Positions 31,321-41,358 are shown, counted from the stretch's first letter. The stretch is DNA of 64,000 nt from Neptunomonas qingdaonensis (GCF_900113275.1 NZ_FOOU01000004.1:310001-374000); one strand, 5' to 3'. Notes: generated by a model from the letters alone, not told the origin. Made by a program: numbers and translations.

Positions 31321-33933
31321 GTGCGCACCTTAGAGTACTGCCATAAAACATCGGCTGAAACACTCCAACTACTCGAAGCTAAAACCCGCGGATTAAGCAG
31401 CGAGCAGGCAGCAACTAAGCTTAATACAGTGGGTGAAAATGCGTTGCCCGAAGCTCAGCGCCGTTCTTTATTTACTCTTATCATTAAACAATTTAATGAT
31501 TTTATGATCCTGATTTTATTAGCTGCGGCTGCCATTTCAGGTTTTATAGGTGATGTGCAGGATACCATTGCCATTCTGGTAATTGTTTGTCTGAATGCCA
31601 TCATTGGTGCCGTTCAGGCATTTAAGGCCGAGCGTGCGGTGGCAGCGCTTAAAAAGATGGCGGCATCAAAAGCCAAGGTCATACGCGATGGTGCGATCAG
31701 GCAGATTGATGCTGCTGAGTTGGTACCCGGTGATATCGTGATCTTAGAAGCAGGTAATATTGTGCCTGCCGATCTGCGTTTATTAGAAGCCGAAGGGCTG
31801 CAGATAGATGAGTCCACACTAACCGGTGAGTCGGTGCCCGCAGCTAAACAACCGTTAGAGCTGGCTGATAAAAATCATACTTTAGGCGACTGCAGCAATA
31901 TCGCTTTCAAAAGTACCGTGACCACACGTGGCCGGGGTAATGGCGTGGTTGTGACTACCGGTATTAACACCGAAATAGGCCAGATTGCCACTATTCTGCA
32001 TACCGATAAAGATGTTCAAACACCATTACAAAAGCGCTTAAGCCTATTCGGCAGACATCTGGCACTGGCGATTCTGGCGATTTGCGCCATTATTTTTATA
32101 GCCGGCATGTTACAGGGGCAACCCATTTTTAGCATGCTGTTAACCTCAATCAGCCTGGCGGTTGCGGCCATGCCTGAGGCACTGCCGGCGGTGGTGACCA
32201 TTTCACTGGCGTTTGGTGCGCGCAAGCTTATTCAACATCACGCACTGGTGCGCAACTTACCGGCAGTCGAAACCTTAGGCTCAGTTACCTTTATCTGCAC
32301 CGATAAAACCGGCACCCTTACGCAAAACCAGATGACGGCAGAATCCTTTGTTGGTGCCAATCTTGCTCCGGTTTTTTCATCCGATTCTGCCTTACAACAA
32401 GTGTTGGGGCAGGCCCTGGCTTTAAGTAACGATATCATCATCAATACCGACACACCGGCTGGAGAGCCCACTGAGCTGGCGCTTTTTAATGCCGCATTAG
32501 CCTTTGGTTTTGATAAGAAACAACTTGAAGCAAGCATGCCCCGCCTGGCAGAACTCGCTTTTGACAGCGAACGTAAACAAATGACCACCTTGCACCAAGG
32601 CACTGAGGGAGTTGTTGCCTTTGTAAAAGGAGCACCGGAAAAAGTACTTCAACAATGCACACATGCACTCGGTGAACAGGGCGTTGTAGAGGATAATTTT
32701 CAACCCGATACGATGCTGAATACTGCCGAGGAATTGGCCAGTCAGGGATATCGTGTCATCGCTTTTGCCCAGCGTACCTTTGATCACTTACCTGCAACCA
32801 TAGACCATAACATCGAACAACAGCTCTGTTTCTTAGGATTAGTCACATTGATCGACCCTCCCAGAGAGGAAGCACGTGCCGCCGTGGATGATTGTAAATC
32901 TGCAGGCATAACGCCCGTGATGATCACAGGCGATCACCCGGGAACGGCGATGGCCATTGCAACACGGCTGGGGATCAACAACCCGACTTCCACTGTAATG
33001 ACCGGACAAGCGTTGGAAGCACTCTCGCAAGAGGATTTTTTACGTTTGGTCGAAACCACAACGGTGTATGCCAGAGTCAGCCCCCAGCAGAAATTACGCA
33101 TTGTTGAGGCGCTTCAATACAAAAAACAATTTGTGGCCATGACAGGCGATGGTGTGAATGATGCGCCTGCTTTAAAGCGTGCCAATATTGGTATCGCGAT
33201 GGGAGGCAAAGGAACCGATGTCGCACGCGAAGCGGCCGACATGGTGCTTCTGGATAATAACTTTGCCAGTATCGTGCTTGCAATCAAAGCCGGGCGGCGC
33301 ATTTTTGATAATATTCGAAAATTTATAAAATACACCATGAGTTCCAATGCAGGCGAAATATGGACATTGTTTTTAGCACCTTTTATGGGTTTACCTATTC
33401 CCTTGCTACCTATTCATATTTTGTGGATCAATCTGGTGACCGATGGCCTGCCCGGCCTGGCCTACACGGCAGAACCGGCTGAAAAAGGCGTGATGCAACG
33501 CCCCCCACGGCCAACCGATGAGAACATTTTTGCGCACGGAATGTGGCAATATATTATCTGGACAGGGCTGTTAATTGGTGGCATTTCGATAGCAGCACAA
33601 GCCTGGTCGATTGCTCAGGGACAGGCATACTGGCAAACAATTGTGTTTACCGTACTGACTCTTTCACAGCTGTTCCACTCACTCGCGGTAAGAAGCGAAA
33701 CCACCTCACTGTTGTCGCTAGGGCTGTTTTCTAATAAGCCTATGTTACTGGCCATAGGCCTGACTATTCTGGCGCAAATGGCGGTGATTTACGTTCCGGC
33801 GTTTAACTCAGTATTTCATACACAACCGCTGCCACTGTTTGATTTGATCGCCTGCTTTGCCATCTCAATGCTGGTGTTAGTAGCCGTCGAGTTACAAAAA
33901 TTATTTTTACGCAGAAAAAATGCACAGATATAA
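31321..33933 (+). CDS. P-type cation-transporting ATPase (P2A/P3A-like)
   Basis: 870 residues with a GTG start two bases after the previous stop. Landmarks: an N-terminal cation-ATPase domain (1-60), the actuator TGES (about 168), the proline-rich transmembrane metal site PEALPAV (about 285), the phosphorylation site DKTGTLT (about 329), KGAPEKV (about 438), MITGDHPGTA (about 533), and TGDGVNDAPALK (about 607). Six C-terminal helices complete the calcium-type layout. It pumps a cation such as calcium, magnesium or manganese out of the cell; the exact ion cannot be read from sequence. The operon context points to divalent metals. Confidence 0.9.
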   Translation: MRTLEYCHKTSAETLQLLEAKTRGLSSEQAATKLNTVGENALPEAQRRSLFTLIIKQFNDFMILILLAAAAISGFIGDVQDTIAILVIVCLNAIIGAVQAFKAERAVAALKKMAASKAKVIRDGAIRQIDAAELVPGDIVILEAGNIVPADLRLLEAEGLQIDESTLTGESVPAAKQPLELADKNHTLGDCSNIAFKSTVTTRGRGNGVVVTTGINTEIGQIATILHTDKDVQTPLQKRLSLFGRHLALAILAICAIIFIAGMLQGQPIFSMLLTSISLAVAAMPEALPAVVTISLAFGARKLIQHHALVRNLPAVETLGSVTFICTDKTGTLTQNQMTAESFVGANLAPVFSSDSALQQVLGQALALSNDIIINTDTPAGEPTELALFNAALAFGFDKKQLEASMPRLAELAFDSERKQMTTLHQGTEGVVAFVKGAPEKVLQQCTHALGEQGVVEDNFQPDTMLNTAEELASQGYRVIAFAQRTFDHLPATIDHNIEQQLCFLGLVTLIDPPREEARAAVDDCKSAGITPVMITGDHPGTAMAIATRLGINNPTSTVMTGQALEALSQEDFLRLVETTTVYARVSPQQKLRIVEALQYKKQFVAMTGDGVNDAPALKRANIGIAMGGKGTDVAREAADMVLLDNNFASIVLAIKAGRRIFDNIRKFIKYTMSSNAGEIWTLFLAPFMGLPIPLLPIHILWINLVTDGLPGLAYTAEPAEKGVMQRPPRPTDENIFAHGMWQYIIWTGLLIGGISIAAQAWSIAQGQAYWQTIVFTVLTLSQLFHSLAVRSETTSLLSLGLFSNKPMLLAIGLTILAQMAVIYVPAFNSVFHTQPLPLFDLIACFAISMLVLVAVELQKLFLRRKNAQI

Positions 33934-33943
33934 AAGCAGATAT

Positions 33944-33975
33944 AAAAAAGGCCTGCGAGAGCAGACCTTTGTTTT
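33944..33975. terminator. Bidirectional terminator between ATPase gene and gltX
   Basis: Stem AAAGGCCTGC / GCAGACCTTT (one mismatch) with loop GAGA, flanked by A and T runs, between two convergent genes. Confidence 0.8.
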
Positions 33976-33988
33976 AGCGATAAAATAA

Positions 33989-35485
33989 TTACTCGATAGC
34001 GGCAGCAATATCGCGAAACTCTTTTTCCCAGCGCTTCGCTTCTTTCTTCGATGGGCCACCCAGCAAATTGACGGCATGGCGCAAACGCGCACGGCTCATA
34101 TCCGGGCCAAGAATCGACATGGAGTCCATCACGGATACGGTCTGATTAGTACCTGCAATCGCGATAAACAATGGGAACAAGAAGTCACGCAGTTTGTAAC
34201 CCATCTGCTCTGCCAGCTGCTTTAGCTGTGCAAAAAGGTGATCTTTATCCCAGTTGTTTTCGGTATCCAGGAACCAGACGCTGAATTGCAATATCCGCTT
34301 AGCATCGTCCAGCGTAACGCTTTTGTGCTCAAAGTCTGATTCTTTAATCGGCAACATGCCCGACAAGAAGAAACCGGCCAACGGTGCAACATCAGAGAAC
34401 TTTTCAACACGCTGCTGGATCAGTGGTACGATCTGCATCAGGTATTCAGGGTTGAGTGCCCATTCTTGAAATTTGGCAGCAAATTGCTCGTGCGTGAGGT
34501 CTTCACGCAGCCATACACCATTCAACCAGCTGAGTTTTTCCTGATCAAAAACAGGGCCACCTAATGAAACACGGGTAATATCGAAGTGAGAGAACATCTC
34601 ATCACTGCTGAACTTTTCACGCTCATCCGGCATCGACCACCCCATACGGCCCAGATAGTTAAGTAGCGCTTCAGCCATAAAGCCCATACGTTGATAATAC
34701 AAAATACTGGTCGGGTTCTTACGCTTAGATAGCTTGGATTTATCCGGGTTACGCAACAGCGGCATGTGGCAGAGTACCGGCATGTCCCAGCCAAAGTACT
34801 GGTACAATAACTTGTGTTTAGGCGCTGAGTTGATCCACTCCTCACCCCGGATAACATGCGTGATCTCCATCAGGTGATCATCAACTACGTTGGCCAGATG
34901 ATAGGTTGGCATGCCATCGGATTTAAGCAGGATCTGCGCATCGACCATACCCCACTCCAGTTCGATAGGGCCACGCAGCAGGTCATCGACGACACAAACG
35001 CCCTCACCTTCAGGCACGACCATACGGATAACAAACGGGGCACCGGCTGCTTTGCGTTTTTCTACTTCTTCAGCAGGTAAGGCTAAGTCACTTTGCTTGA
35101 GTGCTGTATGTCCACCCGCCGCCCGACGCGCATCGCGCAATACATCCAGCTCTTCAGAGGTGCGGTAGCAATGGAACGCATGACCTTTTTCAACCAGATC
35201 ATGCGCATACTGAGCATACATTCCCTTACGTTCACTTTGGCGATAAGGGCCATGCGGGCCGCCAACATCCGGGCCTTCATCCCACTCCAGCCCTAACCAG
35301 CGTAATGAATCCAGAATCTTCTGTTCTGATTCAGCCGTACTGCGCGTCTGGTCTGTATCTTCTATACGTAAGATAAACTGCCCACCGTGCTGACGGGCAA
35401 ACGCCAGATTAAAGAGTGCAATATAGGCTGTGCCTACATGCGGGTCGCCTGTTGGAGAAGGCGCAACGCGAGTACGTACTGTCAT
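33989..35485 (-). CDS. gltX: Glutamate--tRNA ligase
   Basis: 498 residues, a class I aminoacyl-tRNA synthetase that charges tRNA-Glu. The HIGH-type motif reads [14 protein letters not shown] (about 8-21) and the KMSKS-type motif KLSKRKNP (about 250). The helical anticodon-binding domain fills the C-terminal 150 residues ([27 protein letters not shown]). The start at 35485 gives the normal N-terminus [13 protein letters not shown]; the open frame extends upstream to 35647 but that part is unlike GltX. It is a housekeeping gene and marks core chromosome. Single-gene unit, with a shared terminator at its 3' end. Confidence 0.96.
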   Translation of the reverse strand: MTVRTRVAPSPTGDPHVGTAYIALFNLAFARQHGGQFILRIEDTDQTRSTAESEQKILDSLRWLGLEWDEGPDVGGPHGPYRQSERKGMYAQYAHDLVEKGHAFHCYRTSEELDVLRDARRAAGGHTALKQSDLALPAEEVEKRKAAGAPFVIRMVVPEGEGVCVVDDLLRGPIELEWGMVDAQILLKSDGMPTYHLANVVDDHLMEITHVIRGEEWINSAPKHKLLYQYFGWDMPVLCHMPLLRNPDKSKLSKRKNPTSILYYQRMGFMAEALLNYLGRMGWSMPDEREKFSSDEMFSHFDITRVSLGGPVFDQEKLSWLNGVWLREDLTHEQFAAKFQEWALNPEYLMQIVPLIQQRVEKFSDVAPLAGFFLSGMLPIKESDFEHKSVTLDDAKRILQFSVWFLDTENNWDKDHLFAQLKQLAEQMGYKLRDFLFPLFIAIAGTNQTVSVMDSMSILGPDMSRARLRHAVNLLGGPSKKEAKRWEKEFRDIAAAIE

Positions 35486-35618
35486 TATTTTCCTGCCAAA
35501 GCTTACGTGGTTGCCAAAAGAGTATAAAAATAAAGGCGCATTATACAGTTGCCCGCCGTCACGTGCCATGCAATGGGCATGAATGACGATAAGAGTTACC
35601 TGCATTTGAAACGATGAA

Positions 35619-35634
35619 TGGCCCGGATATTGCT
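35619..35634 (+). promoter_or_regulatory. Sigma-54 promoter of nasT-nasS
   Basis: TGGCCCGGATATTGCT matches the -24/-12 pattern (GG, 10 nt, GC), 43 bp before the chosen nasT start. Confidence 0.75.
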
Positions 35635-35676
35635 TATACATTGTCAATTATCAATTTTTAAACGCAGGTGATCCAC

Positions 35677-36282
35677 GTGAAAAACAGATTAACTGTGCTT
35701 GTCATCGATGAAGACAAGGAACGTGCCGCCTTACTGGAACAGGCATTGCGAGATCAGGGATACGAGGTACTTGGCCGGCTGCATTCTACTGATCTTATGG
35801 CCGATAAAGTCGATGTGTTAAAGCCGGACATTATTATTATTGATTTGGACTCTCCCGACAGAGATGTTCTGGAAAACATGGCTTTGATGAACCAAAGCTG
35901 CCCCCGCCCTGTCATTATGTTTGCTGAACAAGGTGATCAGGCCACAATAGAAAAGGCGATTCGCTCAGGCGTGAGCGCTTATGTCGTAGACGGTCTTGAG
36001 CAGCATCGCATTAAAGCAATTTTAGATGTTGCCATTGCCCGTTTCCGCGAGTTTCAGGCGATACGAAGCGAACTAAATCACGTGCATGGCGAGCTAAACC
36101 AGGCCCGTACAGAATTAGCTGATCGCAATCTAACTGAAAAAGCGAAGATCTTGATCATGAAACATAATAACTGCACAGAAGACAAGGCCCATCAAGCGAT
36201 GCGTAAGATGGCAATGGATCAGCAAAAACCACTGATAGAGATTGCCAAAAGTATTATTTCTGTATTGGAGTTGCTGCCATGA
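35677..36282 (+). CDS. nasT: ANTAR antiterminator NasT
   Basis: 201 residues from a GTG with AGG 8 nt upstream (GTG at 35668 is the alternative). A receiver-like domain occupies about 1-125 (TVLVIDEDKERAALL at the start, DIIIIDLDSPD around the phospho-acceptor position), followed by a coiled linker and a C-terminal ANTAR domain (NLTEKAKILIMKHNNCTEDKA, here split as NLTEKAKILIMK and CTEDKAHQAMRKMA). ANTAR domains bind two-hairpin RNA motifs with AxxGxx hexaloops and prevent termination. NasT acts on nitrate-assimilation leaders when NasS releases it on nitrate. It overlaps nasS by 4 nt. Confidence 0.9.
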   Translation: MKNRLTVLVIDEDKERAALLEQALRDQGYEVLGRLHSTDLMADKVDVLKPDIIIIDLDSPDRDVLENMALMNQSCPRPVIMFAEQGDQATIEKAIRSGVSAYVVDGLEQHRIKAILDVAIARFREFQAIRSELNHVHGELNQARTELADRNLTEKAKILIMKHNNCTEDKAHQAMRKMAMDQQKPLIEIAKSIISVLELLP

Positions 36283-37445
36283 ACACGCCAACCACCTCGC
36301 AAAAAGCGTCTCTTGCCAGCACATTTCCTGCTGCCGAAAAACACGCATTAACCATTGGCTTTATCCCGTTACTCGACTGCGTCCCTATTATTGTGGCGCA
36401 AGAGTTTGGTTTTTTTGAAGAGATGGGCTTAGACGTAACGCTTTCCTGCGAGTCATCCTGGGCCAGTATCCGCGATAAAGTGCAGTTCGGTCTGCTCGAT
36501 GCCGCACCTATGCCTGCCGGGATTGTACTCGCCAGTGCAATGAAATTAGGCGCCACTCAGCCCATGGTCACGGCTATGGGCTTAGGGCTGAACGGCAACG
36601 CAATGACTGTGTCGACAAAGCTTTGGGAACAGCTAAACCCTTCAGGTGAAACACTCACCAGCCAAACAGCCGCGCAAGCGCTCAAAGCGTACCTGGCAAG
36701 CGTAGAAGGACCGGTTAATGTCGCTTCTGTGCATACCTATTCGACACACCATTTCTTATTGCGCGAATGGTTAACACATTTCAACATTGATCCTGACAAC
36801 AAACTCAAGCAGCACGTAGTCCCCCCCCCGCATATGATTGATGCAATGCAACGCGGTGTGATTGATGTTTTTTGCGCGGGTGAACCCTGGAACAGTCTCG
36901 CGCAAGCACAACAGATTGGCCATACCCTATTATCGAGTCATCAGATATGGGAAAACGCACCTGACAAAGTACTCGGCGTTACACGCCGCTGGCATGACAC
37001 TAACCCTGCCAGCCACCAGCGGTTGATAGCCGCATTACTCAAAGCATGCCTGTGGCTGGACAACCATGAAAATAAAATAGCCGGCTTTATGTTACTAAAT
37101 AAGCTTAACTATCTTGATGCAGACCTGTCCGGCATTGATCTGAACTTTGGACAGCACTGCTTCACTTCACCTGAAGCGACCTTCCCTTGGTTATCACAGG
37201 CACAATGGTTTACCGAACACGTGCAGGCATTAAGCGAAAAAGCTTTAGCTAAGAAGAGCGCTTTGTTAAATCAACCCCCTTTAACGGAAACCTATCTGAC
37301 CGAGACTTATCGAACGGTGGCCGAAAAACTCAACATCAATCTACCCATACATAACACCAAGACAGAAGGCACTCACGCTGATAGCTGGCAGCTTTCAGGC
37401 ACAATACAGCGTATCAATATGCTCCCTGATCTGAAGTTCAAGTAA
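36279..37445 (+). CDS. nasS: Nitrate sensor NasS (NrtA/CmpA-like, cytoplasmic)
   Basis: 388 residues of the nitrate/bicarbonate-binding protein family (FIPLLDCVPIIVAQEFGFFEE at about 28-48, written here in parts as IPLLDCVPI and AQEFGFFEE; LRRWHDTNP-type region near 235). There is no signal peptide, unlike transporter-bound NrtA, which marks it as the cytoplasmic sensor. NasS binds NasT in the absence of nitrate and lets it go when nitrate or nitrite binds. The ATG overlaps the nasT stop (ATGA). A nine-C run lies at 36821-36829. A terminator follows at 37527. Confidence 0.88.
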   Translation: MNTPTTSQKASLASTFPAAEKHALTIGFIPLLDCVPIIVAQEFGFFEEMGLDVTLSCESSWASIRDKVQFGLLDAAPMPAGIVLASAMKLGATQPMVTAMGLGLNGNAMTVSTKLWEQLNPSGETLTSQTAAQALKAYLASVEGPVNVASVHTYSTHHFLLREWLTHFNIDPDNKLKQHVVPPPHMIDAMQRGVIDVFCAGEPWNSLAQAQQIGHTLLSSHQIWENAPDKVLGVTRRWHDTNPASHQRLIAALLKACLWLDNHENKIAGFMLLNKLNYLDADLSGIDLNFGQHCFTSPEATFPWLSQAQWFTEHVQALSEKALAKKSALLNQPPLTETYLTETYRTVAEKLNINLPIHNTKTEGTHADSWQLSGTIQRINMLPDLKFK

Positions 37446-37526
37446 CAGCACTACATTTGTGCAACGCACCAAACAGGGTAAGTTTCACGACTAATCATCC
37501 AATGAATTTAAACCAGAAAATCCCTG

Positions 37527-37552
37527 AAAGGCCCGTATAGCGGGCCTTTTAA
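37527..37552 (+). terminator. Intrinsic terminator of nasT-nasS
   Basis: Stem AAAGGCCCG / CGGGCCTTT with a 5-nt loop and a short T-run. Confidence 0.85.
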
Positions 37553-37557
37553 TAAAC

Positions 37558-37573
37558 TGGCACGCTCCCTGCT
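37558..37573 (+). promoter_or_regulatory. Sigma-54 promoter of the nitrate transporter gene
   Basis: TGGCACGCTCCCTGCT is close to the consensus TGGCACG-N4-TTGC. It directly follows the nasTS terminator and drives a leader of about 360 nt. Confidence 0.85.
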
Positions 37574-37670
37574 TTATATTTTATAAACACTTTTTAAGTG
37601 CTTTTAAAAAGCGCTATAAACGATAGTTAAGTGATAGTTAAGCGACATATAAAGCACAATTATTTCAGGC

Positions 37671-37727
37671 AAAGGCGCCTCCAGCTGGGATCTCACCCTT
37701 TCAGCCTGGTGGCGCCTTTTCTTTTTT
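37671..37727 (+). terminator. First leader terminator before the nitrate transporter gene
   Basis: A 9-bp stem AAAGGCGCC / GGCGCCTTT, with a second inner pairing (CCAG / CTGG), followed by TCTTTTTT. It lies about 90 nt downstream of the sigma-54 start and would stop transcription unless antiterminated. Confidence 0.8.
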
Positions 37728-37747
37728 AACTCTTCAGGAGGACGACC

Positions 37748-37801
37748 ATGTCTAAGAATGTACTTACACAAGCAGCGACATCACAAAGACACCCGCGGTA
37801 A
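37748..37801 (+). CDS. 17-residue leader peptide candidate
   Basis: The frame MSKNVLTQAATSQRHPR is short but has a strong ribosome site (CAGGAGG, 6 nt upstream) placed just after the first leader terminator and before the second. It could be a leader peptide linking ribosome position to the second terminator, or the stub of a lost gene. No amino-acid bias points to classic attenuation. Confidence 0.4.
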   Translation: MSKNVLTQAATSQRHPR

Positions 37802-37865
37802 AGAAAAAAACCCGCACACAAACAGTGCATAAAGTCTGTTTGAAAAACCCAAAAGCACTCATTTA

Positions 37866-37927
37866 GAGCAATGGCGCTCGATGAATCAGGTCTAACGAGA
37901 CCCGGTTTTATCGGGCGTTTTTATTTT
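37866..37927 (+). promoter_or_regulatory. ANTAR-type hairpin and second leader terminator
   Basis: GAGC-AATGGC-GCTC (37866-37879) is a stem with a hexaloop having A at position 1 and G at position 4, the ANTAR-bound form. It is followed by a terminator (AACG-AGA-CCCG ... CGGGCGTT and a T-run, 37894-37927). The same AATGGC hexaloop precedes the two other nitrate operons. Confidence 0.75.
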
Positions 37928-37939
37928 AACGAACGGAAA

Positions 37940-39415
37940 ATGACTATGACTCAGGAAAAATCTTTCAACCTGCTATCTTTCAGCGGAAAGATGAAGATCC
38001 TGCATTTCAGCTGGATCGCCTTCTTTATTACCTTTTTTGTATGGTTTAACCATGCACCACTATTAGGCATGATCGCAGAATCGCTTGGGCTGACAAAGTC
38101 AGAAATCAAAACCTTGCTGATTCTTAACGTCGCACTCACTATTCCCGCGCGTATTATTATTGGCATGTTGACCGATAAATATGGCCCGCGTATTACCTAT
38201 GCGGCCTTGCTGTTTTTAGCCAGCATTCCGTGTTTTGCGTTTGCCTTGTCCACCGACTTCGCGCAAGCCGCTATTTCCCGTTTCCTGCTCGGCTTTATAG
38301 GCGCTGGGTTTGTAATAGGTATTCGCATGGTCAGTGAGTGGTTCCCGGCGAATGAGCTGGGCACGGCTGAAGGCATCTATGGTGGCTGGGGTAACTTTGG
38401 CTCTGCAGCAGCGGCAATGACACTGCCAACACTCGCGATCATGTTCGGTGGCGAAGACGGTTGGAGATATGCGATCGGTTTATCTGGCTTATTCAGCCTG
38501 GTATTCAGTTTTATCTGGTATAAAAATGTTAGCGATACACCGAAAGGTTCGACCTACTTCAAACCAAAACGTATTGGCGGCCTGGAAGTCACCAGCAAGG
38601 CAGATTTTGTCTTCCTGCTGTTCATGAAAATCCCCTTGTATGCTGCTTTAGCGTTATTAACATGGAAGCTATCCCCTGCTGGTGTGTCAATTCTTTCAGA
38701 TACAGCGGCGCTAAGCATTTACCTTCTATTGGGTGCCATCTTCATTTACGACTGCTACAGCTCGTACAGTGTCAATAAAGAGATATTCCATACACCGGTT
38801 CCGGAAATGCAGCGCTATGAGTTTAAACAAGTGGCTGTATTGAACGTACTTTACTTTGCTACTTTTGGTTCAGAGTTAGCCGTTGTTTCAATGCTGCCAC
38901 TGTTTTTTTCCGATGTATTTGAGTTGAGCATGGTCTATGCCGGTTTGCTTGCATCTGCCTACGCCTTTATGAATCTGATGTCACGTCCAGGCGGCGGTTG
39001 GATCAGTGATCGCTTTGGTCGTAAGAAAACCCTGTTAATTCTCACCGCAGGACTGGCGGCTGGTTATGCGACGATGTCCATGATCGACAGCAGCTGGCCT
39101 TTAGCCTTGGCGGTTATAGCAGCCATGGCATGCTCTTTCTTTGTACAGGCAGGTGAAGGTGCGGTATTTGCGGTAGTTCCATTGATAAAACGTCGCCTGA
39201 CGGGTCAGATCGCAGGCATGACGGGCGCATATGGTAACGTCGGTGCCGTGTTCTACCTAACAGTGCTATCGATGGTCGATTATTCAACCTTCTTCTCTGT
39301 TATCGCAGCAACGGCCGTACTGGGCTTTATTACGCTACTGTTCCTCAAAGAGCCTAAAGGCCACATGGCAGAAATTAATGAAGATGGTAGCGTTGCTCTG
39401 ATAAAAGTGAATTAA
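37940..39415 (+). CDS. Nitrate/nitrite MFS transporter, NarK/NasA type
   Basis: 491 residues with twelve membrane helices. The nitrate-nitrite-porter features are clear: helix 1 with [12 protein letters not shown], the loop DKYGPR after helix 2, the helix 5 signature [12 protein letters not shown], and a second half with [18 protein letters not shown]. The start at 37940 (GAACGGAA upstream) excludes leader sequence that is open in frame. It imports nitrate for assimilation and lies behind a sigma-54 promoter with a doubly terminated leader, so expression should need both nitrogen limitation and nitrate. The symbol is left blank because nasA is also used for the reductase. Confidence 0.92.
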   Translation: MTMTQEKSFNLLSFSGKMKILHFSWIAFFITFFVWFNHAPLLGMIAESLGLTKSEIKTLLILNVALTIPARIIIGMLTDKYGPRITYAALLFLASIPCFAFALSTDFAQAAISRFLLGFIGAGFVIGIRMVSEWFPANELGTAEGIYGGWGNFGSAAAAMTLPTLAIMFGGEDGWRYAIGLSGLFSLVFSFIWYKNVSDTPKGSTYFKPKRIGGLEVTSKADFVFLLFMKIPLYAALALLTWKLSPAGVSILSDTAALSIYLLLGAIFIYDCYSSYSVNKEIFHTPVPEMQRYEFKQVAVLNVLYFATFGSELAVVSMLPLFFSDVFELSMVYAGLLASAYAFMNLMSRPGGGWISDRFGRKKTLLILTAGLAAGYATMSMIDSSWPLALAVIAAMACSFFVQAGEGAVFAVVPLIKRRLTGQIAGMTGAYGNVGAVFYLTVLSMVDYSTFFSVIAATAVLGFITLLFLKEPKGHMAEINEDGSVALIKVN

Positions 39416-39536
39416 TTCAGGTTAACCACTTAAACTGTGCTGATTTACATAGCCCGGTTTAAGTGACCTGATTTACATGAGTTAACTCACAGTATTAACG
39501 GCTAAGTCGCAGATCAAAAAGAGAGAGGAGTCGCAC
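39416..39536 (+). promoter_or_regulatory. Spacer with inverted repeats before the kinase-phosphatase gene
   Basis: CACTTAAAC / GTTTAAGTG form a 9-bp inverted pair, flanked by two GTTAAC sites. A direct repeat TGATTTACAT occurs twice (39441 and 39471 regions). It may be a weak terminator or regulator site; no sigma-54 promoter is seen, so the gene may be read from the transporter promoter. Confidence 0.4.
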
Positions 39537-41249
39537 ATGAGTAAGCAGCTAGACGTTTGTTTTGGTGGATATTCAACCAAAGGACAAAAAGCGCTGAATC
39601 AAGACGCATTTGCGGCTTCCCTTCCTTCTGGCGTCGAACGCGAATACAAAGGTGCCGCCGCCGCTATTGCTGACGGGGTCAGCAGTTGCGAGGATTCTCA
39701 TATTGCCAGCCAGACCGCGGTCACAGGCTTCATCGAGGACTACCTGAGCACACCTCCCAGCTGGGGAGTTGGGCATTCTGCGTCACGCGTACTGACGGGG
39801 CTTAACCGCTGGCTTTACCATGAAAATCAAAACAGAATGGGGCATCGCGAAAGCATGCTGACGACTTTCTCTGCGGTTGTGGTGAAGTCATCTACACTGT
39901 TTTGCTTTCATGTCGGCGACTCCCGTATCTACCATCTGAGCGAAGGAGAACTGGAGCAACTGACTTCTGACCATGTACTGGCTACCAAAAATCATGAGTA
40001 TTTATCACGCGCACTCGGAGCTGATTCACACCTGGAAGTCGACTTCTTTAAGCGCACGCTAAACCCCAACGACAGGCTCTTACTGACGACAGACGGTGTA
40101 CATGGGCACTTAACGTTTGCACGAATCAAAGAGCTATTAAGCGATAACAACCTGCATATAGAGGCCATCGCCAAAAAAATAGTTGAAGAAGCCTACGACA
40201 ACGGTAGCGATGACAACCTTACCGCGCTGATTGTTGAGATCAATCAACTCCCTTTAGAAACGCTCGATGAAAGCCATCAGCGTCTGACACAACTTCCCAT
40301 TCCCCCGGTACTTAAACCCGGCAACAAAATTGATGATTTCGAAGTACTACAGGTTATTTTCAGCGGCACGCGCAGCCATATGTACCTGGTTAAAGACCTC
40401 GAATCAGCTGAGCTGTTTATCTTAAAAGCACCCTCTGAAAACTTTGCAGAAGATCTGGTATATCTGGATGGCTTCATTCGCGAAGAATGGGTTGGACTGA
40501 CACTGGATCATCCTCACGTGATGAAAACATATCGTCCAACACGGCCAAAGCATTTTATGTATTATCTGGGTGAATATATTGAAGGGACTAATTTACGCCA
40601 ATGGATGCATGATAACCCTGCCCCCTCAATTGACCAGGTACGTCAATGGGCACAGCAGATCGTCAGTGGCTTAAGAGCGTTTCAGCGTAAAGATATGATC
40701 CATCAGGATTTGAAACCCGAAAATATAATGATCAACAAGGATGGGCAGATTAAAATTCTGGATTTTGGTACTGTGCTGATTGCAGGATCAGAAGAGCTCA
40801 ACTCGCCTTTAGATAAATCCGTACCACAAGGCAGCGTCAATTATATTGCTCCGGAGTTTTTGGTGGGTGAAAAGGCCAGCTTCAAGTCTGACCTCTACTC
40901 TTTAGGCGTCATTATTTATGAAATGCTGACCGGCACCCTGCCGTACAAAGAGCCTAATGTTAAACGAATCACGCTGAATAACTATTGTGAGCTTAATTAC
41001 ATCCCGAGCACGCATCATCGTAAAGAGATACCCATATGGATAGAAGCCTGCCTTAAAAAAGCACTGCAACCCAATCCGGTTCATCGCTATAGCGCTTTTT
41101 CAGAGTTCATGCAGGATCTGAGTGTACCCAATCGCCGTCTGGAAGCGACTATTTTAAAACAACCCTTGATTGAAAAGCATCCGGTACGCTTTTGGCAAGG
41201 TGCCGCAGCGCTACTTCTTATACTAAATCTTTTACAAGTCCTCACGTAA
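39537..41249 (+). CDS. Bifunctional PP2C phosphatase / Ser-Thr protein kinase
   Basis: 570 residues in three parts. A PP2C-type phosphatase (about 1-245) has metal-binding residues in IADGVSSCED, HVGDSRIY, TTDGVHGHL and DDNLTALIV. A protein kinase (about 265-535) has the lysine in LFILKAP, HQDLKPENIMI, LDFGT and YSLGVIIYEMLTG. A single C-terminal helix (ALLLILNLLQVL) anchors it. The same fusion sits in nitrate-assimilation clusters of pseudomonads. Its targets are unknown; regulation of the transporter or nitrite reductase is a fair guess. The GAGAGAGGAG upstream is a strong ribosome site. Confidence 0.9.
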   Translation: MSKQLDVCFGGYSTKGQKALNQDAFAASLPSGVEREYKGAAAAIADGVSSCEDSHIASQTAVTGFIEDYLSTPPSWGVGHSASRVLTGLNRWLYHENQNRMGHRESMLTTFSAVVVKSSTLFCFHVGDSRIYHLSEGELEQLTSDHVLATKNHEYLSRALGADSHLEVDFFKRTLNPNDRLLLTTDGVHGHLTFARIKELLSDNNLHIEAIAKKIVEEAYDNGSDDNLTALIVEINQLPLETLDESHQRLTQLPIPPVLKPGNKIDDFEVLQVIFSGTRSHMYLVKDLESAELFILKAPSENFAEDLVYLDGFIREEWVGLTLDHPHVMKTYRPTRPKHFMYYLGEYIEGTNLRQWMHDNPAPSIDQVRQWAQQIVSGLRAFQRKDMIHQDLKPENIMINKDGQIKILDFGTVLIAGSEELNSPLDKSVPQGSVNYIAPEFLVGEKASFKSDLYSLGVIIYEMLTGTLPYKEPNVKRITLNNYCELNYIPSTHHRKEIPIWIEACLKKALQPNPVHRYSAFSEFMQDLSVPNRRLEATILKQPLIEKHPVRFWQGAAALLLILNLLQVLT

Positions 41250-41358
41250 GAATGAGGCTATTTACCCAGGTGCTTTCTATCCTGTTGCTAACCTCGCGCT
41301 CAACCACACGCTACTCCTGTATAACGCCTATATCTGCTACATAACTCCACCTGAATCC

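Noticed and set aside
32238-32787. Several minus-strand frames inside the P-type ATPase gene
   Set aside because: They oppose a gene with all catalytic motifs intact and show no motifs of their own.
35486-35647. Longer N-terminus for GltX
   Set aside because: The family starts at [13 protein letters not shown]; the extension covers the promoter region.
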